A stretch of 64,000 nt of DNA, taken from contig NZ_JAFKOI010000001.1 in NCBI RefSeq assembly GCF_017303315.1, positions 558,001 to 622,000 of the forward strand, given 5' to 3'. The DNA comes from Bacillus sp. NTK071 (GTDB lineage Bacteria > Bacillota > Bacilli > Bacillales > Guptibacillaceae). Both the position numbers and the translations under genes were made by a program. The notes below the pieces were generated by a model, which was given only the letters and a program-made list of their open reading frames with translations, made no database searches and was not told the origin of the DNA. Of the stretch, positions 8,901 through 17,218 are shown piece after piece. Every line of letters begins with the position of its first letter. The stretch's first letter is position 1.

Positions 8901-10542
8901 CTTGATCTCCCCGCCACCACACCATGATATTTATTCGATTGAGGATCTTGCTCAGCTTATTCATGACTTAAAGAATGCAAATCCTTCTGCACGAATTAAT
9001 GTCAAACTAGTTTCCAAAGCGGGTGTAGGTACGATCGCTGCAGGTGTAGCGAAAGGGCTTGCAGATGTAATCCTCATCAGCGGATATGAAGGTGGAACTG
9101 GAGCTTCACCTAGAACCAGTATTAAACATGCTGGTTTACCTTGGGAGTTAGGTCTTGCTGAAACACACCAAACCTTAGTCCTAAATGATTTACGGGATCG
9201 CGTCGTTCTTGAAGCTGATGGAAAAATGATGACTGGCCGTGACGTTGTGATGGCTGCCATCTTAGGAGCAGAAGAATTCGGTTTTTCAACTGCACCACTT
9301 GTTGTATTAGGTTGTATTCTAATGAGAGCTTGCCATCTAGATACATGTCCAGTTGGGGTAGCGACACAGAACCCTGAACTTCGTAAAAAGTTTATAGGTA
9401 ACCCTGATCACGTAGTAAATTACATGCAATTTATCGCACAGGAAGTTCGTGAAATCATGGCACAGCTTGGTTTCAGAACGATTGGAGAAATGATTGGTCG
9501 TACAGATGTGCTGAAAGTGAGTCGTCGTACGAAAGACCACTGGAAAGCAAGATATCTTGACTTAAAGCCGCTACTTTATCAACCACATGTATCTGAAGAA
9601 GTTGGTCGGTTTAATCAACGTAAACAAGATCATAATCTTGAAGCAGCACTTGATAATACGTCAATTATTCCTGCCTGTCTTGGAGCACTTGAAGAAGGAA
9701 AACCTTTTGAAGGGTCATATATCATTCGAAACACAAATCGAGTAGCTGGTGCGTTGTTAGGGCATGAAATTACGAAACGATATGGTGCAGAAGGACTTCC
9801 AAATGACCTTATCCGATTGAACTTTAAAGGATCAGCAGGACAAAGTTTTGGAGCATTTGTACCTAATGGTGTCACAATGCATCTTGTGGGTGACGCAAAC
9901 GACTATGTTGGAAAAGGATTGTCAGGTGGTAAGTTAATTATCCACCCTTCATCTAAATCGGTATTTGCCCGTGATGAGAATACGGTTATTGGTAACGTTG
10001 CTTTCTATGGTGCTACTTCTGGTGAAGCATACATTAGCGGACTTGCTGGTGAGCGATTCTGTGTAAGAAATAGTGGAGTAAAAGCAGTAGTAGAAGGTAT
10101 TGGGGATAATGGATGTGAATATATGACAGGCGGCCGTGTAGTTGTTCTTGGAAATACTGGGAAAAACTTTGCAGCAGGTATGTCAGGTGGAATCGCCTAC
10201 GTGCTCTCTGAAGACCGTGACGCATTTATGCATAATGTAAATGCTGAAATGGTTCATATTGAATCTTTAACAAATTACGAAGAAATTCTTGAGGTAAAGC
10301 ATCTGATTCAGCAGCATGCATACTTTACAGATAGCCCTAAAGCGATTCGTTACATTCAAAATTGGAACGAATATGTAGGCAAGATCGTGAAAGTTATACC
10401 AAAAGAGTTTAAGCGAATTACAAATTCATTAGAAGAATTGAAAGAAAAAGGATACAAAGATGATGAAGCAGCATATGAAGTGTTCCAGCAGGCTAAGAAC
10501 GGTCAAGTTAAACCACGACAAAGCGATCTGGAGCCGGTATAA
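5953..10542 (+). CDS. gltA: Glutamate synthase (NADPH) large subunit
   Basis: Converts glutamine and 2-oxoglutarate into two glutamates. All domains of the 1529-residue GOGAT alpha subunit are in order: an N-terminal Ntn amidotransferase whose mature terminus should be Cys22 (HDACGIGLIANMN), a central domain, the FMN synthase barrel (from about residue 800, including SGEGGEDPSRF and PGEGGQLPGKKV), the 3Fe-4S cysteines in CILMRACHLDTCPVG, and the C-terminal glycine-rich beta-helix with repeated GxxGxGxSGG segments. It is translated just ahead of gltB (14-base gap), and GltC from the divergent gene should activate it. Confidence 0.97.
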   Translation: MDRSNFPEKQGLYDPIHEHDACGIGLIANMNNEPAHHIIEKGVYMLRQLDHRGGQGSDPDTGDGAGIMLQIPHEFFIENSGFNLPNKGEYGVGMMFLPVDNQLRQRAKQIVEKAIKEAGQEFIGWRTVPVDESTIGEAACIAQPVIRQVFIKKSDISAEEFERKLYVIRKKAEKQVALDSQLSKTKYYAASFSKDTIVYKGMLTPEQLDKFYLDLKNPSFKSAFSMVHSRFSTNTFPSWDRAHPNRYLIHNGEINTLRGNVNWMRAREGALQSDVFGDDMQDIAPIIRPNGSDSSSLDNCLEFLNLSGRSLPHAAMMMIPEPWDRDVTMQDPKKAFYEYHSCLMEPWDGPTAIAFTNGRQIGAMLDRNGLRPARYIITDDDTFILSSEVGVIEMEEEKIIEKGRLSPGKMLLLDLEEKRLVYDEEIKEQISTEVPYRKWLDDNLMSLNNTPASERHIDEKELVKTQRAFGYTYEELTKNIAPMVTEKKDPIGSMGNDVPLAVLSQRPQLLFNYFKQLFAQVTNPPIDSIREESVTSTMTLLGPEGNLLSTDPGSAKRIRLETPILTEGRFEAIKALDKEDFHTETLSLLFNAARGETEMEHALLALFRKADRAIKNGKTILVLSDLGVNSEKAAIPSLLAISGLHHHLIKRETRTKVSLIVETGEARDVHQFAMLVGYGSDAIYPYAAYDSIAHMIQDGTIEGFTFEDALDNYIEAATTGIVKVMSKMGISTIQSYRGAQIFEAIGVSDEVIDRYFTGTASQIDGIPIDIIATETLMRHHFAYHDSEYSDLTLETGSELQWRNGGEHHSFNPKTIHTLQHAARSNNYELYKKFSSMAFEENLTYLRQAIDFGSNEPIPIDEVESVESITRRFKTGAMSYGALSGEAHEALAIAMNRIGGRSNSGEGGEDPSRFTPDENGDLRRSSIKQVASGRFGVSSYYLSNADEIQIKMAQGAKPGEGGQLPGKKVYPWIAEVRGSTPGVGLISPPPHHDIYSIEDLAQLIHDLKNANPSARINVKLVSKAGVGTIAAGVAKGLADVILISGYEGGTGASPRTSIKHAGLPWELGLAETHQTLVLNDLRDRVVLEADGKMMTGRDVVMAAILGAEEFGFSTAPLVVLGCILMRACHLDTCPVGVATQNPELRKKFIGNPDHVVNYMQFIAQEVREIMAQLGFRTIGEMIGRTDVLKVSRRTKDHWKARYLDLKPLLYQPHVSEEVGRFNQRKQDHNLEAALDNTSIIPACLGALEEGKPFEGSYIIRNTNRVAGALLGHEITKRYGAEGLPNDLIRLNFKGSAGQSFGAFVPNGVTMHLVGDANDYVGKGLSGGKLIIHPSSKSVFARDENTVIGNVAFYGATSGEAYISGLAGERFCVRNSGVKAVVEGIGDNGCEYMTGGRVVVLGNTGKNFAAGMSGGIAYVLSEDRDAFMHNVNAEMVHIESLTNYEEILEVKHLIQQHAYFTDSPKAIRYIQNWNEYVGKIVKVIPKEFKRITNSLEELKEKGYKDDEAAYEVFQQAKNGQVKPRQSDLEPV

Positions 10543-10556
10543 GGGGAGGTAATCGA

Positions 10557-12041
10557 TTGGGTAAGCCGACAGGTTTTATAGACTATCCTAGAGAAAAAGC
10601 ACGTGAAAGAGATTTAACAACACGACTAAAAGATTGGGAAGAATATCAGCTTCCTCAATCTGAAGAAGAATTGAAGACGCAAGGGGCCCGCTGTATGGAC
10701 TGCGGCACCCCCTTCTGTCACTCAGGTATTGAATTAAATGGAAGCGCATCTGGATGTCCACTCTATAATCTTATTCCAGAATGGAACCATCTTGTTTACC
10801 AGGGTAAATGGAAAGATGCTTTAGATCGTCTACTGAAAACGAATAACTTCCCTGAATTTACTGGTAGAGTGTGCCCTGCACCATGTGAAGGTGCATGTGT
10901 AGCAGCTATTCCAGATGATGCGGTTGCAATAAAAAGCATTGAGAAAGAAATCATTGATCGAGGCTTTGCTGAAGGTTGGATGATTCCAAAGCCACCAGAA
11001 AATCGTACAGGAAAGAAAATTGCTATCGTAGGTTCGGGACCAGCTGGTCTTGCAGCAGCTGACCAATTAAACAAAGCAGGTCATTCTGTTACAGTATATG
11101 AACGTGACGATCGCATTGGTGGATTGTTAATGTATGGTATACCTAACATGAAGCTGGATAAAGATCTTGTTGAGCGTCGTGTGAAGTTGCTTGAAGATGA
11201 AGGTGTTGTATTTGTTACAAATACTGAAATCGGTAAAGATGTAACACGTGAAGAGCTTCGTGAAGAACATGATGCTGTTATCCTTTGTACTGGTGCCCAG
11301 AAGCACAGAGACCTTCCCATCGAGGGACGTAAACTTGGCGGTATTCATTATGCAATGGACTATTTAAGAAAGAACACGAAAAGCTTATTAGATTCACATC
11401 TTCAAGATAAGCAATATGTTTCTGCAGAGGGTAAAAATGTTATTGTTATTGGTGGCGGAGATACAGGAGCAGACTGTGTCGCAACTGCGCTTAGACACGG
11501 TTGTAAAAGTGTCCACCAGTTTGGTAAACACCCACAATTAACAGCAGATCGTATGATCGATAATCCATGGCCAGAATTTCCGAAAGTCTTTACGCTGGAT
11601 TATGCTTATGAAGAAGCACAAGCAGAGTACGGAGAAGATCCACGTCAATATTCAATTATGACGAAGAAGTTCGTCGGCGATGAGAATGGTGATGTGAAAG
11701 AACTTCATACCGTTACAATTGAGAAGCATGTTGATAAAAAGGGCAACGTCTTTATGAAAGAGCTACCGGGTACAGAACAAGTTTGGCCGGTTGAGCTAGT
11801 TTTAATCGCGATCGGTTTTACTGGTCCTGAAGAAGGCGTGCTAGAACACTTTGAAGTAGAGCAAGATAACCGTAAGCGTGCAAAAGCAGAATTCGAAGAT
11901 TACAGAACAAATGTTGATGGCGTCTTTGCTGCAGGGGATGTTCGTAGAGGGCAAAGTCTTATTGTGTGGGCAATTAACGAAGGACGTGGAGTAGCTCGTG
12001 AGACAGATCGCTATCTCATGAATAAGACGGTTATGCCATAA
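10557..12041 (+). CDS. gltB: Glutamate synthase (NADPH) small subunit
   Basis: Electron-input subunit of glutamate synthase; passes electrons from NADPH through FAD and two 4Fe-4S clusters to GltA. The 494-residue protein has N-terminal cluster cysteines ([25 protein letters not shown]), the FAD Rossmann motif [15 protein letters not shown] and the NADPH motif [14 protein letters not shown], with a C-terminal [16 protein letters not shown]. The start is TTG 10557, chosen because GGGGAGG lies at proper distance and [14 protein letters not shown] aligns with known GltB N-termini. It is the second gene of the gltAB operon. Confidence 0.96.
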   Translation: MGKPTGFIDYPREKARERDLTTRLKDWEEYQLPQSEEELKTQGARCMDCGTPFCHSGIELNGSASGCPLYNLIPEWNHLVYQGKWKDALDRLLKTNNFPEFTGRVCPAPCEGACVAAIPDDAVAIKSIEKEIIDRGFAEGWMIPKPPENRTGKKIAIVGSGPAGLAAADQLNKAGHSVTVYERDDRIGGLLMYGIPNMKLDKDLVERRVKLLEDEGVVFVTNTEIGKDVTREELREEHDAVILCTGAQKHRDLPIEGRKLGGIHYAMDYLRKNTKSLLDSHLQDKQYVSAEGKNVIVIGGGDTGADCVATALRHGCKSVHQFGKHPQLTADRMIDNPWPEFPKVFTLDYAYEEAQAEYGEDPRQYSIMTKKFVGDENGDVKELHTVTIEKHVDKKGNVFMKELPGTEQVWPVELVLIAIGFTGPEEGVLEHFEVEQDNRKRAKAEFEDYRTNVDGVFAAGDVRRGQSLIVWAINEGRGVARETDRYLMNKTVMP

Positions 12042-12047
12042 ATTGAG

Positions 12048-12076
12048 AAAGCACTCCTCATTGAGGAGTGCTTTTC
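12048..12076. terminator. Intrinsic terminator of gltAB
   Basis: AAAGCACTCCTC pairs with GAGGAGTGCTTT around a three-base loop, followed by T. The opposite strand also carries A/T flanks, so it may also end the toxin peptide transcript coming from the right. Confidence 0.85.
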
Positions 12077-12078
12077 TA

Positions 12079-12168
12079 TTACGATGACCGGTCTTTCGTG
12101 TGGATGATGGCGAGTACAAGAGCGGAAAAACTGACCATTAACGACAGGGCCTCAAATACGCTAAGCAT
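12079..12168 (-). CDS. Putative holin-like toxin peptide (29 aa)
   Basis: The minus-strand ATG at 12168 is preceded by AAAGGAG at seven bases and opens a 29-codon frame ending TAA at 12079. The product begins MLSVFEALSLMVSFSALV, one hydrophobic helix, followed by a short polar tail ending KDRSS. The (T/V)FxALxLMxxFxxLxxAI pattern is that of the small Bacillus membrane peptides annotated as putative holin-like toxins, including the type I toxin BsrE. A toxin role is inferred from family resemblance only. No antisense RNA gene could be identified with certainty, and the peptide is too short for usual gene callers. Confidence 0.72.
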   Translation of the reverse strand: MLSVFEALSLMVSFSALVLAIIHTKDRSS

Positions 12169-12274
12169 CTCATCACTCCTTTACATATAGAATGTCTCAT
12201 TGTGGGGTTGTCCTATACGCGTAAACCAAAACATTTGACAGATAGAGGAGATTTTTAATAAACTCAAATCAAAC

Positions 12275-12290
12275 ATCTCGAATTAAAGAT
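12275..12290 (+). promoter_or_regulatory. MhqR-like operator
   Basis: ATCTCGAATTAAAGAT is an imperfect dyad (ATCT...AGAT centred on AATT) close to the MhqR box TATCTCGAATTCGAGATA as I remember it. It lies about 90 bases upstream of the dioxygenase/mhqD pair. A near-identical site is at 56546-56563 ahead of the pirin gene. Confidence 0.6.
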
Positions 12291-12379
12291 AATTAAGTGG
12301 ATAAATTCGAAGATTAGAAAGTTCACTAGACGGGAATCTTCTAGAATGGATGTAAAATTGTAAAGGAGAATAGCAATTT

Positions 12380-13324
12380 ATGAAACATACAACAGGAATT
12401 CATCACATAACAGCAATTGTAGGAAATCCTCAGGAAAATGTTGATTTTTATAGTGGAGTATTAGGGCTTCGACTTGTGAAGAAAACAGTGAATTTTGACG
12501 ATCCAGAAACATATCATCTTTACTTCGGTAATGAAGAAGGTGCACCAGGTACAATTATGACGTTCTTCCCGTGGTCAAACGCTCACGAGGGTACGATTGG
12601 ATCTGGACAAGTCGGCGTAACGAGCTTTGTGATTCCAGAAGGGAGCCTTTCGTTTTGGAAAAAGCGCCTAACGAAATTAAATGTCGAGTATGGAGAAATG
12701 ACACGCTTTGGTGAGGACGTACTTACGTTTGATGATCCTCATGGCTTGCACCTTGAGCTTGTAGAGCGAGAAGAGGGTGAACGTAATACGTGGAACTTCG
12801 GTGGAGTTGGTACACAACATGCTATTAAAGGATTTGCGGGCGCAACACTATTAACTGGAAAACCGGAATCAACTCTGCAAGTTCTTGAAGAAATACTTGG
12901 ATTTGTTCGAGTAGCAGAAGAAGAGGATTTCGTGCGACTTAAATCAAGTGATTCTATCGGTAATACGATTGATGTCAAGAAAACGCCTCTTTCATCAGGT
13001 AGAATGGGTTCTGGTACGGTACACCACATCGCATTTCGTGCGAACGACTTTGAAGACCATGAAGAGTGGAGAAGTTTACTAGAAGAGAACGGGTATAAAC
13101 CAACACCAGTTGTTGATCGCCAGTACTTTAATGCGATTTATTTCCGTGAAGAAGGCGGAATATTGTTTGAGATTGCAACGGACCCTCCAGGCTTCGCTAA
13201 AGATGAAGATCCTGAAGAAATGGGTAAGGAACTACTTCTACCACCGTGGCTTGAAGAGAAACGTTCACAGATTGAGAGTGTTCTTGAGCCTGCTAACACA
13301 AGAGTTCTTAAAGGTGATAAATAA
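12380..13324 (+). CDS. Ring-cleaving dioxygenase, VOC family (MhqA/MhqE/MhqO type)
   Basis: A 314-residue protein with two vicinal-oxygen-chelate modules. Likely metal ligands are seen in GIHHITAI (residues 6-13), HLELVERE at the end of the first half, VHHIAFRA in the second half and LFEIATDPPGF near the C-terminus. In B. subtilis the homologous MhqA/MhqE/MhqO proteins protect against quinones and hydroquinones and are repressed by MhqR. Here the gene is followed with an ATAATG overlap by mhqD, and an MhqR-like site sits upstream, supporting the same job. I cannot tell which of the three paralogues is the closest. Confidence 0.85.
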   Translation: MKHTTGIHHITAIVGNPQENVDFYSGVLGLRLVKKTVNFDDPETYHLYFGNEEGAPGTIMTFFPWSNAHEGTIGSGQVGVTSFVIPEGSLSFWKKRLTKLNVEYGEMTRFGEDVLTFDDPHGLHLELVEREEGERNTWNFGGVGTQHAIKGFAGATLLTGKPESTLQVLEEILGFVRVAEEEDFVRLKSSDSIGNTIDVKKTPLSSGRMGSGTVHHIAFRANDFEDHEEWRSLLEENGYKPTPVVDRQYFNAIYFREEGGILFEIATDPPGFAKDEDPEEMGKELLLPPWLEEKRSQIESVLEPANTRVLKGDK

Positions 13325-13926
13325 TGAAGCATATCTTCAAAAAAGGGAATGAGGACCTTCCTGTTTTATTGTTGTTACATGGAACAGGAGGTACGGAAGA
13401 AGATCTTCTTCCGCTTGCTGAGTTAATTGCGCCTGAACATTCCATTTTAAGTGTAAGAGGAAACGTATCTGAAAATGGCATGCCGCGTTTCTTTAAAAGA
13501 CTTTCAGAAGGTGTATTTGATGTGGAAGATTTAATAGAACGTACACATGAGTTGAATACATTCATTGATGATTCAGCAAAGCAATATGACTTTGACCGAA
13601 ATAATGTCATTGCGATTGGCTATTCAAATGGTGCTAATATAGCGGCAAGCTTACTGTTTCATGATCAAAATGCGCTTCGTGCAGCCATTCTTCATCATCC
13701 GATGGTTCCATTAAGAAACCATGTGCTTCCTAACCTTAGTAAGAAATCAATTTTCATTGGGGCTGGTGAAAATGATCCAATTTGTTCAGCCGATGAAACA
13801 AAAGAGCTAGAGCAGTTATTAAATAATGCCGGCGCTGAAGTTACCGTTCACTGGGAAAAGTCAGGTCACCAGTTAACACAGTCAGAAGCTATAAAAGCAG
13901 CAGAATGGTTTAGAAGATATAGTTGA
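13324..13926 (+). CDS. mhqD: Alpha/beta hydrolase MhqD (carboxylesterase/phospholipase family)
   Basis: A 200-residue alpha/beta hydrolase. The nucleophile elbow is GYSNG, the acid is in AGENDPICS and the histidine in KSGHQLT, and the oxyanion loop is LLHGTGGTEEDL. The length and these motifs match B. subtilis MhqD (YodD), one of the genes induced by methylhydroquinone. The start codon overlaps the stop of the dioxygenase gene (TAATG), so the two are co-translated. The natural substrate is not known from sequence. Confidence 0.85.
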   Translation: MKHIFKKGNEDLPVLLLLHGTGGTEEDLLPLAELIAPEHSILSVRGNVSENGMPRFFKRLSEGVFDVEDLIERTHELNTFIDDSAKQYDFDRNNVIAIGYSNGANIAASLLFHDQNALRAAILHHPMVPLRNHVLPNLSKKSIFIGAGENDPICSADETKELEQLLNNAGAEVTVHWEKSGHQLTQSEAIKAAEWFRRYS

Positions 13927-13931
13927 TGTTT

Positions 13932-13964
13932 AGAGGAGTAGCCAATCAGGCTATTCCTCTTTTT
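13932..13964 (+). terminator. Intrinsic terminator of the mhq operon
   Basis: AGAGGAGTAGCC pairs with GGCTATTCCTCT (one G-U), followed by five T. Confidence 0.85.
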
Positions 13965-13968
13965 AATT

Positions 13969-14219
13969 GGCTCTTTTCTAAAAGATTGTTGCTTTTGAAA
14001 GTATTTAATATAAAAAACTACACTTAGCTAATTGGAGCGGAAGGATGCTCGACTCCTGCGGGACTAGCGGGACAGGCGAGACCCCACAGGCACGCCCGAG
14101 CGTGCCGAGGAGGCTCAGCGCCCGCCCCGCGGAAAGCGAGCATCCTGGAGCGGAAATTAACCCTCTCATATAGCAATAATGTGTACGAAAAGAGCCTTTC
14201 TAAAAGATTGTTGCTTTTA
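13969..14219. repeat. MITE-like repeat, full-length copy plus adjoining partial left end
   Basis: Bounded by inverted termini: GGCTCTTTTC at 13969-13978 and its complement GAAAAGAGCC at 14187-14196, with TTGCT/AGCAA repeated inside each end. The centre (14043-14145) is a GC-rich imperfect palindrome that starts GGATGCTC and ends GAGCATCC, quite unlike the AT-rich arms. Directly after the right end, 14197-14219 repeats the left arm (TTTCTAAAAGATTGTTGC...). Other copies: 17623-17741, 29515-29625, 53356-53475. The core resembles a repeat common in Bacillaceae genomes. It carries no reading frame. Confidence 0.8.
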
Positions 14220-14375
14220 TTGAGGTAACGAAAGTAGTACCCTATACTACTTTTGAATGATGACGATATAGTTCTTTCCCTTTTACCATTTAAAACCTTT
14301 AGTGAATAGAAAAAGGTTTGTTTTCATTACATAATGAAAAATAAGAAAAATAAGAAAATTAAAGGAGGAAAATGG
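14220..14375 (+). other. Leader region of the subtilase gene
   Basis: Two small dyads are visible, AAAGTAGTA/TACTACTTT (14231-14253) and AAACCTTT/AAAGGTTT (about 14293-14320). Either could be a terminator remnant of the repeat or part of the leader. No confident promoter was found. Confidence 0.35.
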
Positions 14376-16829
14376 ATGAAGCAAATTTATGTACTTGTAC
14401 TTTCGTTATTACTAACGGTAGGATTTGGTTATACTCCACAGTCATATGCAGAAAATGCTGCTGTGATTGGTCCCGAATTAACAGAAATGATGGCTAAAGA
14501 ACACGGCCCTTTTGAGGTAATTGTAACCTTTAATGGTGATGGAGCTCCTACCAATGCTCAATCAAGCTTATTAAAGGATATTGGAGTGAAAGCCGGATTA
14601 ACGTTACAGAACCTCCCAATGGCTGGAGTCATTGCAACAAAAGATCAAATTAATACGCTCGCTAAAAATGATCTAGTTCGTTCGATTTACTTAAATAAAA
14701 AGTTAAAATATTTCAATGCAGATGCAACAGCTCTAACAGGTGTCGATAAGGTCCGTACAGATGACGAAATGCGAAAAGAAAATGGTGGCATGCCTGTTAG
14801 TGGAAACGGAATAGGAGTAGTTGTGAATGACAGCGGAGTAGATGGTACGCACAAAGACCACGAGCTTGGAAGAAATTTAGTTCAGAATGTGATAGGTTCT
14901 ACAAACCTTAATAGTTTATCGCCAGGATTACTACCTGTTACATATCAGGAAGGTGTTGCTAATACTGATACGAACTCAGGACATGGTACGCACGTTGCGG
15001 GTACAGTTGGAGGAACTGGAGCAATGTCAGGTGGTAAATATGAAGGTGCAGCTCCAGGTGCAGACCTAATCGGCTATGGATCAGGTGCAGCGCTATTCGT
15101 TCTTGATGGAATTGGTGGATTTGATTATGCTTTAACGCACCAATCTCAATATGATATCCGCGTAATTACAAACTCATGGGGATCATCAGGTGACTTCGAC
15201 CCTAACCATCCAATTAATATTGCTAGTAAAAAAGTATACGACCGAGGCATTGTCGTATTATTTGCAGCAGGTAACGAAGGTCCTAGCGAAAATACACATA
15301 ATCCCTATGCAAAAGCACCATGGGTCATTTCAGTAGCTGCAGGTGAGAAAGATGGTACATTAGCAGACTTCTCTTCTCGTGGCACAAAAGGATTAGGTGG
15401 CACATTTGAGATGGACGGTGAGACTTGGACATGGGAGGATCGTCCTACTGTAACAGCTCCAGGTGTTGATGTTGTTTCAACGCGTGTTATTGCTCCAGTT
15501 AGTTCTCTCGGTGCAACAAGTGATGTTGAAGACATTGATCCTGCTCACATACCGTTTTATACAACAATGAGCGGAACTTCAATGGCGACTCCACATGCAG
15601 CGGGTGTTGTCGCATTAATGCTAGAAGCTAATTATGCTTTATCACCGGCTGAAGTGAAAGTAATCGTTCAAGCAACTGCTACAAATATGCCAGGATATGA
15701 AGCATGGGAAGTCGGAGCAGGATACTTAAATGCTTACGCTTCAGTTGATAGTGCATTTGGAGATACAGGATATGGTGAAACAGTTAATACGAATCAAAAG
15801 TTTACTAGTTCTGTAGAAGCAGATACATTAAGAAAAGACTTTACTGTTGATTATAATCCAGTAACGCTCACATCGGATAATCAGTATGCATTTGAAGTTG
15901 AGTCAGGTTTAACAACTCTAGTTGCCAAAGTAAATGCAGGGGGGTTATTAGGAGAGACGGGTAACCCGGTCAACCTTGTCCTAATAGCTCCAGATGGTAC
16001 TGAGTACAGTTCAGGTATCAGTTTATTGTTCACATTATCGACAGATAGAACTGTTTCTGTGAACGCTCCACTGAAAGGCACATGGAAGGCAGAGATTAGA
16101 GGTCTCAGAGGCGATGAAGCAAATCTAACTTCTGGATTATCGTTTCCTGAAAAAGTAAAAGGAAGTCTTGCTTTTACAAAGATTAGTGGATTCTCTGGAC
16201 TAAATGATATTGAGGGACATGCAGCCGCTTCTGCAATTAAAACTGGTGTGAAAGAAAGACTTTTTGATGCTAACAATAAAGGTAACTTTATGCCAGATCA
16301 AAAGCTACAAAGAGGAGATTTAGCCAAGTATTTGGTAATGGGAGCAGAAATACGACAAGCTACGAATCAATCATACAGCGATGTTTCTTCCAAACAAGCT
16401 CCATACGTCGCAGCAGTAACTGAAGAAGGAGCATCATTCCGTGATACAACTTATAAGCAGCAGGGAGTTATTCTTGTTGAAGGAGCAAAATTCAATCCCA
16501 AATCTTCTGTTACAAGAGCAGAATTAGCTTACTCTCTTGTGCAAAGTCTCGGACTTCAAGAAGAAGCACAGTCAATTACGGGTAATCTAACTGTTCAGTA
16601 TCGAGATGAAAGAATAAATATTGAAGACGCAGATTCAGTACCTGAGCACCTTAAAGGTTACGTTCAACTGGCGCTTGATCTCAATATTATCAACGCTAAC
16701 TTCAATATCTCTCAAGGTAATTATGATCTGGAGCCTACTGTAATTGCAACGTTCAGTCCTAACACAGACGTAACTCGTGGAGATTTTGCTGTTGCTATGA
16801 CAAGATATTTTGAAGCTTTTCTAAAATAG
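14376..16829 (+). CDS. Secreted subtilisin-like serine protease with SLH-type C-terminus
   Basis: Start ATG 14376 is preferred (AAAGGAGG seven bases upstream), giving 817 residues; an upstream ATG at 14334 lacks an RBS. Residues 1-25 are a signal peptide ending QSYA. Residues about 40-115 look like an I9-type propeptide. The S8 catalytic domain has D152 (VNDSGVDGTH), H203 (SGHGTHVAG), oxyanion N300 (AAGNEGP) and S402 (GTSMATPHAAG). A beta-rich region follows (about 470-620), then SLH-like segments from about residue 630 (DIEGHAAASAIKTGV, VTRAELAYSLVQSLG, VTRGDFAVAM) that would tie the enzyme to wall polymer. It stands alone after the repeat. Confidence 0.9.
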   Translation: MKQIYVLVLSLLLTVGFGYTPQSYAENAAVIGPELTEMMAKEHGPFEVIVTFNGDGAPTNAQSSLLKDIGVKAGLTLQNLPMAGVIATKDQINTLAKNDLVRSIYLNKKLKYFNADATALTGVDKVRTDDEMRKENGGMPVSGNGIGVVVNDSGVDGTHKDHELGRNLVQNVIGSTNLNSLSPGLLPVTYQEGVANTDTNSGHGTHVAGTVGGTGAMSGGKYEGAAPGADLIGYGSGAALFVLDGIGGFDYALTHQSQYDIRVITNSWGSSGDFDPNHPINIASKKVYDRGIVVLFAAGNEGPSENTHNPYAKAPWVISVAAGEKDGTLADFSSRGTKGLGGTFEMDGETWTWEDRPTVTAPGVDVVSTRVIAPVSSLGATSDVEDIDPAHIPFYTTMSGTSMATPHAAGVVALMLEANYALSPAEVKVIVQATATNMPGYEAWEVGAGYLNAYASVDSAFGDTGYGETVNTNQKFTSSVEADTLRKDFTVDYNPVTLTSDNQYAFEVESGLTTLVAKVNAGGLLGETGNPVNLVLIAPDGTEYSSGISLLFTLSTDRTVSVNAPLKGTWKAEIRGLRGDEANLTSGLSFPEKVKGSLAFTKISGFSGLNDIEGHAAASAIKTGVKERLFDANNKGNFMPDQKLQRGDLAKYLVMGAEIRQATNQSYSDVSSKQAPYVAAVTEEGASFRDTTYKQQGVILVEGAKFNPKSSVTRAELAYSLVQSLGLQEEAQSITGNLTVQYRDERINIEDADSVPEHLKGYVQLALDLNIINANFNISQGNYDLEPTVIATFSPNTDVTRGDFAVAMTRYFEAFLK

Positions 16830-17218
16830 TTCCTTTCATTAGGAATAAGAAAGATTGAAATACTAAAAGTAACAAATGTAAAAAAGTCCCTTTAGGTAAC
16901 GGGTTCAGTTATCGGGTATAAAACTTAATATCACACATAAAATGGAGTGCTAAATCATATTGATTTTGATGCTCCTTTTTTGTTGGATATACACAGATTA
17001 TATAGATTTAACTATTCGATTGGTATAGGAAATCGCACGCTAAATGAGAAGCTATTTAGGTTACCAATAATAGTTAGAGATCGTTATAAATATGATAGAT
17101 ATGTAGAAAATGTTCCTTCTGTTATAGGGGCTTCTTGTATTAAGGTCTCTAGATCTAGTAACTAAGGAATGTCCTAACCCCTAACCTCATAGACTTAGAG
17201 AGTAGGAGGGAGGTGGTC
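16830..17218. other. Intergenic region without a supported gene
   Basis: About 390 bases. A hairpin-like stretch with GGAG at 16944 and GCTCC before seven T at 16975-16981 may be a weak terminator. A 72-codon open frame at 16947-17165 lacks an RBS and family resemblance. Otherwise nothing recognisable apart from the RBS AGGAGGG at 17204-17210. Confidence 0.4.

Noticed and set aside
16894-16919. Sigma-B promoter ahead of the DUF948 gene (GGTAAC...GGGTAT)
   Set aside because: The -10-like GGGTAT is fair, but the -35 half does not match GTTTAA.
16947-17165. 72-codon frame
   Set aside because: No RBS, no family resemblance, and it crosses a hairpin-like sequence.
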